Shown: positions 1 to 8,809 of the stretch, one piece after another
Position numbering within the stretch: position 1 is the first letter of the stretch
How the letters are laid out: each line of letters opens with the position of its first letter
Source: Chromera velia
Taxonomy: Eukaryota; Sar; Chromeraceae
Length of the DNA: 38,475 bases
Direction: 5' to 3'
Assembly (NCBI GenBank): GCA_018398765.1
Contig: JAHBMJ010005775.1
Span: 1-38,475 of the forward strand
Position numbers and translations under genes: made by a program
Notes under the pieces: model-generated
Told to the model about the DNA's origin: nothing
Databases searched by the model: none
What the model saw: only the letters and a program-made list of their open reading frames with translations

Positions 1-654
1 GAGTGTAGAGAAGTGAATGCAACCATGAGAAGAATTCCAGCAAGACAAACACCAGGGGGGAGGGCAGAAGAATTCAATGATGTTGTTGTGCATGACCTCT
101 GTATGCTTGCGGGGGGTGTGCCAGCCAGTCTCCTTGTTGATGGAAAAACGAGATTCATGCAGGGAGAGACTCTTTCTCGAAAAAGTCAGGCAAAGAGAGC
201 AATGATCCACTGGACAAAGAAGTGGCAGAGACTTGGGAAAGGGAAACCAAAGATCGTTAAGACAGACAACGGAGGCGAGTTCGAGAAGGAATACGATTCT
301 TTTTTGCAAAGAGAGGGAGTGCATCATGAGAGAGGACCAGACTACTGTCCTCAAGTACAGGGACAAGTAGAAAGACCAAATAGAACTGTAAAGAGACTCT
401 TGAGAAAGACAGTCAGAAAGGCCCGCTTACCCAGATATACAGAGAAATGGCTTTTTCCGGGGGTGGTGCAGCAGTCGAATGAAGTTGTGACGATTATAAC
501 AGGGGAGTCTCTAATGAAGGCAGTTTTTGGGGAAGAGAAGGCAGAAGATATTCTCCGATTGCTGTGGGGGACAGGGTGGTGGTGTATGATCCTCACCCAA
601 TCAAGAAGGGGGCAGAGCCTGTGCACAGAAAGGAAGGCATCTTTGCTTCTGTAG
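1..654 (+). pseudogene. copia integrase, catalytic core (partial)
   Basis: The frame is open from the first bases of the window, so the start lies upstream. The product would join element cDNA to chromosomal DNA in the nucleus. The motif KTDNGGEF (about 259-282) carries the second catalytic Asp of the DDE integrase core, and GQVERPNRTVKRLLR (about 361-405) carries the catalytic Glu in its usual helix. FMQGETLSRKSQAK resembles the strand and helix after the first Asp. Past about 540 the integrase-like reading moves to the next frame (GDRVVVYDP at 567-593), so the last 30 or so codons here are out-of-frame sequence and the listed stop is probably not native. The zinc-binding HHCC part is not in the window. 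Confidence 0.85.
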
Positions 655-3161
655 AGAATTCGTCTGTAGTGGTGGTTTTGATAGAAAAGGGGAACGGATG
701 GAAGCCTTTACGAGTGCATCTTTCACTTGTTTCACTTGTCAGGTGGTCAGGCATTTCTTTTGTTTCTTCTTCTCCTTCTTCTTCTTCTTTGCCTCCAGAT
801 AGACAGAGTTTTATTCCACAGGAAGATTCTTTTTCAGATGTGGATGTGGATGAAATGGAGGTTGATTCCGGTGCAGAGAGGCATGCACGTTTCTCTTCTT
901 CTTTCGGCCCTGCATACTTTTTCCCTGATATTCCGTGGCGAGCTGCAAAGCAAGCCGAGCAGTACGTTTTGTCTCCCTCGATGGCCAGCGAGGGGGGTGA
1001 GGGTGCGAATGCATCAGTTTTTCCTCCTGCCGCTTCTGCTGGGCAGTCACTTTGGGGCGGCCACCTCGAGATGATTGTACAGCATCAGGGGGGGGAGCTG
1101 GATGGGGACACCGAGGGTGTGCAGGGCAGCCAGGCGAATGGGTTTGGGCAAAGGGGGTCAGATTCCGGTCAGGCCTCTGTTCCAAGAAGGAGAGACAGGC
1201 GCAGACGTCAGTCGGTGCCTACAGACGGTCAGTCGGTATGCGAGTCCGCTGTGAGTGGAATTTGGAAGCTGCCATCTGACGATGCACATTTTGTGCAGGA
1301 AGATGAAGAAAGGAAGGAAGATGTGCGTTTTGCACAGAGAAGAGAAGATGAGAATGAAAAGATAGAAGATCTGCAAGAGAGACTAAATGAGTTGAAGCAG
1401 AAGCTTGCGCGCGCAATCAAGGAAAAAGAGAAAGCCCGACGTCCCTTGCCCCGTGTGTTGGAGGTCGATAAGGAAGTTGTGGAGAAGATGCTTTCTCACG
1501 TGAATCCAAAGAAAGGACACATCGATGCCACTCCAGAAGAGGTTACGGGGGGGTCTCACGTTGAAGGACAGAAAGCCGAATTGAATCAATTCATCAAATG
1601 TGATGTCTTTCAGCCAGGTGTGCGTCTACCGAAAGGAAGAAAAGCCATGAAGTGCAGGTGGGTGCTTACTTGGAAAATGAAGGAAGGGAAAAGAATCGCA
1701 AAAGCGAGGCTGGTCGTGAAAGGGTTTTAGGACGACCGAAAAGAGTTAGGGACTTTTAGTGGGACGGCAGATTGGTGGGCAGTTCTTTTGGTTCTTTCTT
1801 TTGCTTCTTTGAAGGGATGGACGGCTGCAAAGTCGGATGTCCGCACTACTTTTCTGACTGCTCCCATTTCTGACTCTGTTTTTATCCAACTTCCCACTTC
1901 TCTCCCTCCTGATTGTCCTGAATGGATGAAACCAGGTGCTGTCTTAAAATTGAAGAAAGCAATGTACGGCCTTGCAGATAGTCCCCGTCTCTTCTCTCTC
2001 TCCTTTAAGAAGATAGCAAAGGAATTGGGATGGGAGGAGATAAAAGAAAGCATTTTCGTTCACAGAGGCGGGGAGGGGGGTGAAGTGAAGGCCGTGTTAG
2101 TTAGGCATGTTGATGATCTTCTTCTTTTTGCTAAAGATCCTCTTTCTTTCCTTTCTCCTCTTCAAGAGAAACTGAAAATGGACGAGCCTGAGGTGTTGAA
2201 AGAAGGAGAGACAATGAGCTACATAGGCATGCAACTAAAGAAAACAAAGGAAGGTTTTGAGATGAGTCAGGAAGAGTATCTTGAGTCCGTTGAAGTGGAA
2301 CAGAGCAAACTGAAGGGGGGAAAGATCAGACCAGACCTTTTGGACCCTCCAACAGAAGAAGAGATTAAAGAAGAATATGTGCCCCTCATGCAAAAGATCA
2401 TGGGGGTGACTGGATGGGCAGTAAAGACACAGCCAGACATTTCTTTTCTTTTTGGTGAGCTGAGTCGGTGATCGACTAAGCCGTCTGCAGAGAAGGTAGA
2501 AGGTGGTTTGCGTTTGTTGAATCATGTGAAGCAAAGGAAGACCTCTCTTGTTTTTACCGCAGTCAAGGACCCCAAGATGGTTATTTTCCATGATGGGTCT
2601 TATTCTCTCCAGAAGTGTGAAGGGCGATGGGGAAACGAAGCTTACCTTGTAGATCAGACAGAACAGGTAGACAGAGAAAGGATTCATGCTTTAAGAAAGA
2701 GCAACCTTTTTGCGTGGAAGAGTGCAAGAGTGAAGCGAAAGCTGATTTCAAGCACTTCGTCGGAGACAGTTGCATCTGCAGAGAGCGTAAAGAAAGCTTT
2801 TGTTTGGAAGGATCTGGCAGAGGCGCTTTGGTGTAAGAAAGTGCCGATTGAATTCGTGACGGATTCTGGGCCGTTGATGGATCAGCTAGAGTCTGGACAG
2901 GCAAAGGCAGAGCCCGCTATGAATGGTCTTCTTGCTTATGTCAGGCAGGAATTGCGTCGTCTGCGTTTCCATGTGTACTGGTGTAGGACTAGTGACACGA
3001 GGGCAGATAGACAGACCAAGCTCATGTTAGAGCGCTGCAATGGTAACGTTCCTTCCACTATGAGAGTTGAGAAGAAAGAGAAAACAGGAGCACGTGTTAA
3101 GAAGATTGACTTTGCGAAGCGATCGAGCATGTGCATGAGAGTCAGTCGGCATTGTGGGTAG
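564..3161 (+). pseudogene. copia reverse transcriptase and RNase H with two in-frame stops
   Basis: One frame runs from the end of integrase to the TAG at 3159-3161, interrupted by TAG 1728-1730 and TGA 2469-2471. In order it holds: a Ser-rich linker (about 727-1250); a charged coiled-coil stretch (about 1300-1440); the copia RT entry motif MKCRWVLTWK...ARLVVKGF (about 1650-1727), where the usual next residue Gln is replaced by TAG; KKAMYGLADSPRLF (about 1954-1995); the catalytic VRHVDDLLLF (about 2100-2130, so HVDD rather than YVDD); and RNase H motifs FHDGSY (about 2586) and SSTSSETVASAESVKKAF (about 2748-2803). The family is clear. Codons on both sides of each stop keep their alignment to the family, so these are point nonsense changes and not splice junctions. 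Confidence 0.88.
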
Positions 3162-3200
3162 ACAGACAGCTCTATATTTGTTCCTTTGTCTGTGCCTCAG

Positions 3201-3212
3201 TCAGGGGGTGAT
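3201..3212 (+). other. polypurine tract of the copia element
   Basis: TCAGGGGGTGAT lies 40 bases past the RNase H stop and directly before TGTTGAGC. A purine-rich run just inside the 3' LTR primes plus-strand DNA synthesis in LTR retroelements. The end of the tract and the first LTR bases (GTGAT then TGTT) match the gypsy element's junction at 32379-32387, read on the minus strand. Confidence 0.6.
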
Positions 3213-3380
3213 TGTTGAGCCGCCATACCTAAAGTGCCCGCCACCATACACGCCGCCTTATAGATTGATGAGCCATGCCGAGCTGCATGCATGCATGTGC
3301 ATACATCTTCATACAATTTGAATTAATTGCAATCAATAGTAGCATGCTCATAAAATGCAATGAGATGAAACGGCTGAACA
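3213..3380 (+). repeat. probable 3' LTR of the copia element
   Basis: The segment starts TGTTGAGCCG and ends CGGCTGAACA, an imperfect 10-bp terminal inverted repeat of the TG...CA type, placed right after the polypurine tract. At 168 bp it is short for a copia LTR. The partner LTR lies outside the window, so neither boundary can be confirmed by comparison, and a later AACA could be the true end. Confidence 0.45.
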
Positions 3381-3917
3381 ATGAAAGGAACGGGAATATA
3401 CAATGCATCCCGTCCTTCAGTCTTTCCCTGTAAGAAGATCTTAAGAGACTCTAATGAGAAGCTTTTAGTTGATAAGATCTAGTGGCTTCTAGGGTCTTTC
3501 ACGAGCTGATTGAATAGATGGAGAACGACGTACCCCCAAGAGGCTAGTCAGTTTTAAAAATGACAAACTATCAAACTCTGACGCACAGCTTTTGTGGCTC
3601 TAACCAACTTTGTATATAGAAAAAAAAAATCTTACATCAAGCATTATTATATAATAGTCAGTCCTCGTTAGCAATACTACTACTGGTCGCAAAGGCCGGA
3701 CCTTCAAATTATAGCCTTCAAAAAATCTGAGGTGTGTCAATTTATTAACATCTAAGTTTAAAACTGAAGGAATCATGCAGAGGGTCGCAGTTCTGACATC
3801 CAAATCTTCATAAAGCTACGATCATCAATCCGTTTCATTGTGATAAGCCAGTTGATACTGATTTAACAGCAGTTCTTCCACTTCATGTAGAAGACGCCGT
3901 GAGAAACGAAGAGACAT
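3381..3917. other. intergenic, no gene seen
   Basis: Fairly A+T-rich sequence with no open frame of note and no recognised element. It separates the copia LTR from the microsatellite block. Confidence 0.5.
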
Positions 3918-3983
3918 TCACATACACACACACACACACACACACACATACACAACCACATACACACACACATATATATGCAT

Positions 3984-4015
<32 letters not shown>

Positions 4016-4312
4016 ACACACACATACGCATGCACACGCGTGCACACACATACACACATACACACACATACATATTCACACACATATTCATACATACATA
4101 CACACACACACACACACATACACACATATACACAAACACATACTCAAACACACACTCAAACACACACACACACACACACACACATACACACACACACATA
4201 GTGTCATACAGACAAACACATTGGCATACACTAGCATACACTAGCGCGTACGCACATATACACATACACACACATACACACACATACACATACACACACA
4301 TACATGCATGCA
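3918..4312. repeat. (CA)n microsatellite, interrupted
   Basis: About 390 bases of CACACA runs broken by TA, CG and AA dinucleotides, with short ATGCATGCACGC patches at the right end. Open frames through it encode only His-Thr or Cys-Val repeats and are not genes. Confidence 0.95.
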
Positions 4313-4935
4313 CGCATGTACGCATGCACGGATACTTACTCACCCGCGCACAGTCACTCACGCACTCACTCACGTACTCACTCATACACTCACTCACTCA
4401 CTGACTCACTCACTCACTGACTCACTCATTCATTCATCTATCCATCCATCCATTCATTCATTCATTCATTTATTCATTCATTCATTCATTCGTTCATTTA
4501 TTCATTTATTCATTTACGTACTCGCTCATTCACTCACGCACCCACATATCCACTCTCACTCACTCATTTACCCACTCCCTCTCATACTCACTCACCTTCC
4601 CTCACTCACTCATTCACTCATTCACTCACTCCCTCTCACACTCACTCACTCACTCACTCACCTTCACTCACTTACTCCTTCACCCACTCACTCATACACT
4701 TATCCATTCACTCACCCACCCACCCACCTACCGACCCACCCACTCACTCACTCACTCACTCACTCATTTCTCACTCACTCACTCACTCACTCACTCATTT
4801 CTCACTCACTCACTCACTCACTTTGACATTCATTCATTCATTCATTCATTCATTCATTCATTCATTCATCCAAACATTCCGAGTCATTCATCTATAAGTT
4901 TTTTAATTCATTGATTCATTCATTGGTTGATTCAC
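4313..4935. repeat. (ACTC)n and (ATTC)n compound tetranucleotide microsatellite
   Basis: The block continues directly from the CA tract. It passes from CACT units to CATT units, back to CACT, and ends in ATTC units (about 4828-4868). Interspersed units differ by one base. The ATTC motif recurs, as GAAT, at 26560-26712 and 27601-27700. Confidence 0.95.
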
Positions 4936-5518
4936 CCCTGCTCACCTATGCGGGCAGTCACTTTGTCAGGCAGGCAGGCAGTCAGGCATGCACACACAGC
5001 CACAAGCGAGAACAGGCAGGCACAGGCAGCCATAAGCATGCATCTCGAGTTCCGTCTATCTCTGTCTCCAGCACACTTTTCTTTCTGAACGTGTGTGTGC
5101 TGTTCGTGGCTATTCTAGCATCAGAAGATTAGCAGCAGCTTAACGAGATCGCATCTCATCGGTTTGCTATGGTTGGCTCCTTTGGTTATTGGCCCTGGGG
5201 TCAAATTCAACCACTACTTGTTGTTCAGTTCATTGCATATCCCTGCTGCGATTTGAGATCATCACATGCATCATGTTTTGGCTGTCGTTCCTCAATTATG
5301 GGTCTGCGGTGAAGAGAATAACGACCCTAGTTCATCAGCCCCCTCCTATAGGAGTCGGGCAAGCTCTGCAGGAATGCTGGCTGCCATCGCAAGGCAGCAG
5401 AGCTGCTGAGAGTGACCGGGAGGAGACGGCTCTGGCAACATCATACACCCATGCATGCATGACATTTTTGTGTACGCAGTCTGGCACGTCGGCTGTCAAT
5501 CCACGGCGTACATCTGCG
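4936..5518. other. no gene supported
   Basis: A GCAGGCAG and GTCAGGCAGG patch lies at about 4964-5040. An open frame crosses 5189-5689 but runs through the tandem repeat that follows and shows no family motif or codon structure, so I do not call it. Confidence 0.4.
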
Positions 5519-5650
5519 GTAGGGCGCCGAAGGCGCCCATCGGCTTTTACGGGCCCATGCCTTCGGCGCGAGCCGGCCTCTGCAGTAGGGCGCCTTCGGC
5601 GCCCATCGGCTTTTACGGGCCCACACCTTCGGCGCGGTCCAGCTTTGACA
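5519..5650. repeat. 66-bp tandem duplication with hairpins
   Basis: Two adjacent 66-bp units (5519-5584 and 5585-5650) share the core CATCGGCTTTTACGGGCCCA. Each begins with a perfect 7-bp hairpin, GGGCGCC-GAA-GGCGCCC at 5522-5538 and GGGCGCC-TTC-GGCGCCC at 5588-5604. The loop triplet of the second is the reverse complement of the first. Confidence 0.85.
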
Positions 5651-6013
5651 GCCTTCGGCCATCAAAATACTGGCTTTTACGGCTCCTGAGCATTAAAGCC
5701 TGACCAGCCTCTTGGGGGTAGAACGACGGAAAAGTGTAAAGAAGTAAAGGGTTGGAGAGAAAAAAGAATCGGACAGGATGAGTCGTTTGTTAAAGACTCT
5801 GAGTCGTTGTTTAAGAGTGAGTTAAGTGATTCTGGGTTAATTTCTAGCCGGCAGGGGCGATTGAAGTTGATGTAAAAGAGAAACTAGGGGGAAAAAAACG
5901 CAATAGAGAGGCATGCATGAAAAAACCCTCAATCATCAATAGAGAGGCAAGCAGAGTCAGAAACTAAGGGTGGATAGATTAGGGTAGATTAGGAAGAAAC
6001 TGGCCCAGGCACT

Positions 6014-6350
6014 GTGATGTGTATACTAGTCATGGCACGAGTGTGAGCGAGCGCCCCACCTTCACCCGTCTTCCTGCATTGACTCTAATTGAGCCGGCTC
6101 ACTACGGCCCGCGCGTACATATTTCTGGGGCCGTGATTGAAATGACCGAGCGTGCGCGTTGTTTAGCGTCGTTGTATGAATTTTAGCCACACAAATCAAC
6201 AGTCGTATTTCTATTGCATCAGTATGTGAAATCAGACTGCATGACAGCCTGCATGCATGATAGTAAGACGGTGGAAAGACGAACGACAATGGTCTTTCCG
6301 TCTGACAAACTTTTATACTGCCTATACTACGTACACGTTACGGTAACAGG
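6014..6350. repeat. dispersed repeat, copy 1 (transition-rich)
   Basis: Aligns along its whole length with 8196-8516 in the same orientation. It has one insertion of roughly a dozen bases near 6162-6175 and a few small indels near the right end. Differences are almost all transitions, mostly with T or A here where copy 2 has C or G. I see no terminal inverted repeats, coding sequence or poly(A), so the class is unknown. Confidence 0.85.
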
Positions 6351-6559
6351 TGCTAGCAGAGCCTTGTTCTGACAAAGGGGACAAGAGACTCTGAGGCGTC
6401 GTTCGTTGAATGGGCCTTCGTTCAGTCGAATGAAGCTCAGCGTTTATGGTTATCGGAGCATCAGCACGCAGTCTCGTTGTACAATTGTTTGATCGCGACC
6501 AGTTGGGAGCCAGAGATCAGTAGAGAACCCTGTGATAGAGCCAGTAAGACGTAGTAAGA

Positions 6560-7012
6560 ATGGAGTCACTTTTTAACAGAGCCGAGGAAGTGTTTACGCT
6601 TGGAGGGAAGATTGAGCGTCTCCATCATCAAACACTCGAGAAGAGTCGTGCAGACTTCGATGCGGTGATTGCGGAGGTATGTCGGCTTGCCCTCACCTTC
6701 AATTATAAGAACTTTATCGAGATGAAGGAGGTCGGCACATAGGATAAGGCGGCAACTTCGCATAACACCGCAGGGAAGAAGAAGAAATGCAGGCGAGGCC
6801 GTCGTCTCTCACACAAAGTATGGTCCGACATCGAGTTCGAGAAGAACCGTCGGACTGTGATAAAGCAGCAGAAGCAGATGACGACTTCAAGGCAGGAAGT
6901 ATCACAGAGTACAGCTGTTCTAGTAGCTACTCAGACTGCTCTATGGAGGAAAGAGGAGCTGACCGTCCAAGGAATTGTGAGAGGAAAGGTAAAGAGAGAT
7001 AGGAAATATTAA
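6560..7012 (+). pseudogene. broken reading frame of unknown identity
   Basis: The frame is open from an ATG at 6560 to a TAA at 7010-7012 except for a single TAG at 6740-6742. The first part is helical and charged (HHQTLEKSRADFDAVIAEVC). After the TAG come a Lys/Arg-rich patch (KKKKCRRGRR) and a Gln/Thr-rich tail. A fit of about 150 codons either side of one TAG suggests a single ancestral frame hit by a CAG-to-TAG change, as in the retroelements here. It may be gag-like debris, but no zinc knuckle or capsid motif is visible. Confidence 0.4.
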
Positions 7013-7085
7013 GAGCCCTCCCAAAGTACCCATTGCTCACATTAAGCAGATGGATGCAACCTGCAGGATGCCTACCAGTGGTCTG

Positions 7086-7443
7086 ATCATGAAGAGAAAG
7101 GTGTTGACAAAAAAAGAAATGGATGAGGTAGAAACCATCTTCCGAGAGACAATATCCTAGGAGAATATCGTTCTCTCAGGTAGAGGAGACCAAGCAACCA
7201 GCAGCAGTTAACGTGTCTTCACTCTTCACACAGTCAGGAAGAGCCTAAGCAGATGAAGAGTTGAGCGAGGTGACGAAGACACGACGTAAGAAGTGGTGCC
7301 TTGCTTTTGCAGATGTGGTGGGAAGAAAGGTAAGTATGTCGGAAGAGGAGTCTGAGAGAGTATTGAAGTGCATTGATGGGACTGGCAGAGAGGAAAGCAT
7401 ACAAGAAGGAGTGCTGCCGTCAGTCCTATCTGACGGGAGATGA
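7086..7443 (+). pseudogene. further broken coding debris
   Basis: Short charged frames follow the preceding entry. One runs from 7086 (MKRKVLTKKEMDEVETIF) and has a TAG in TCC-TAG-GAG near 7158. Another covers 7261-7443 (MSEVTKTRRKKWCLAFADVV) and ends in TGA. The composition looks like real protein but the frames differ and no family is recognised. Together with 6560-7012 they could be one decayed element lying between the two dispersed repeat copies. Confidence 0.3.
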
Positions 7444-8195
7444 AATGTTTTCCCAGTGGCGGTGGGATCGTCTACTAGGATCGTCCACTGGTAGGTCGAT
7501 CTTCCCAACACAAGCCGCAAAAGTATGATACAATCAAAGAGGTATCTGGCTCGGGATGTAGAAAAGTGATAAAAGAAGAAAGGGGCGAGACAATGGCGTG
7601 TATGGAGGTGCATTGTCTTATGGTGAAGTTATGAAATTGAGGAAGAATGTGTAGTCTGGCCCCTAGGTCTAGCCTGTAGGAGGGTCGATTTGGTTTTGAC
7701 GACGTAGAGTTGAGACCTAGCTGAGAGCTTGTAGTGTGGACCCTTATTCTCGCCCGGGCAACCTAACTTTGAGTCGTCGTCGACTCGAGAATGAGGAACA
7801 CCACTTTGAAGGTTCTGCGATGGGGGCAGAACTAATCAGTGGTTGCAACCTGTGACGCAAGTCACCAGGAGGTTGGGAGGAGTTCAGTTCAAGTTTTCGC
7901 GAGGCTTGAACATCAGTCGTTTACTGTTTGTGCGTACTTGTACATTATACGTCTGGCAGCAGACAGTGTTCTGTGAATCATGGGCGGAACTGGAGGATGG
8001 GGGGCATTCGGGGTTCATGAAAATAAATTTTTTTCAGTTCGTGAGAGGGCCCAGCGATATGCGTGTTTCTTTATAATTTTTTGTCACTGCAGCAGTGCGA
8101 GGAACGAAGAGAGTTTAAGAAAGCAGACCAGATTGTTTTGACCGGTATGCATTGATCAAATGATCGGGGACGATCATTCTGAGGGAGGGGCATGT
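7444..8195. other. no gene seen
   Basis: Sequence between the coding debris and repeat copy 2. I find no supported open frame, splice structure or repeat in it. Confidence 0.4.
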
Positions 8196-8516
8196 GTGAT
8201 GTGTATGCTGGTTGTGGTGCGAGCGTGAGCGAGCGCCCCGCCTTCACCCGCCTTCCTGCATTGACTCTGATTGAGCCGGCCCGCCGCGGCCCGCGCGTAC
8301 GTATTTCCGGGGCCGTGATTGAAGTGACCGAGCGTGCGCGTCGTTGCATGGATTTTAGCCACACGAATCAACAGTCGCGTTTCTGTTGCATCAGTGTGTG
8401 AAGTCAGACTGCATGACAGCCTGCATGCATGACAGCAAGACGGTGGAAAGACGAACGACGATGGTCTTTCCGACTGACAAACCTTTATACTGCCTACACC
8501 ACGTACACGTAACAGG
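8196..8516. repeat. dispersed repeat, copy 2 (G+C-richer)
   Basis: Pairs with 6014-6350. It keeps C or G at most positions where copy 1 has T or A. At a few places (for example GTTGTGGTGCG here against GTCATGGCACG there) the two copies look like TG and CA decay products of the same ancestral CG, so this copy is also mutated. It ends about 290 bases upstream of the helicase start codon. Confidence 0.85.
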
Positions 8517-8809
8517 CACGATACCCAATACCGCGCGAACTGATGATATTGAGCTCACTGCGAACTAACGGCCGGTATGCTGGGACGTGCTACGCATCCA
8601 CGAACCCTCAAGTTCAATTCTGACACACCGAATTTGACGCACAGAAATCGCCCCTCATTGCCCCTTACTAACTCCCTCAGTGAGAACTGATTGCCACGCA
8701 ATGGTACGCATCATTCGAATGCTTGAATATGCTTGAATGTCATGTCATTGGCGGTTTCTGTACTTTCGTATGACAGCCCCGTGCCTTGTAAAACACACGT
8801 GCGATCAGA

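Larger units (their letters stand above)
1..3380 (+). mobile_element. Ty1/copia LTR retrotransposon, 5'-truncated by the window edge, decayed
   Basis: The order integrase, reverse transcriptase, RNase H, polypurine tract, LTR on the plus strand is the Ty1/copia order. Gag, protease and the 5' LTR would lie to the left of the window. The reading frame is broken by one frameshift near 540-565 and by in-frame stops at 1728-1730 (TAG) and 2469-2471 (TGA), so this copy cannot make a full polyprotein. Both stops fall where a C-to-T change in a Gln or Arg codon would explain them. The right boundary depends on the LTR call at 3213-3380 and is less certain than the coding part. Confidence 0.85.

Noticed and set aside
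3899-4826. Open frames through the CA, ACTC and ATTC repeats
   Set aside because: They encode only His-Thr, Cys-Val or Thr-His-Ser-Leu periodic peptides on both strands and are products of simple repeats.
5519-5650. CRISPR-like direct repeats
   Set aside because: Only two abutting units without spacers, in a eukaryotic context; this is a tandem duplication.
5189-5689. A 166-codon frame crossing the 66-bp tandem repeat
   Set aside because: The second half is repeat translation, the first half shows no motif, and no splice context supports it.
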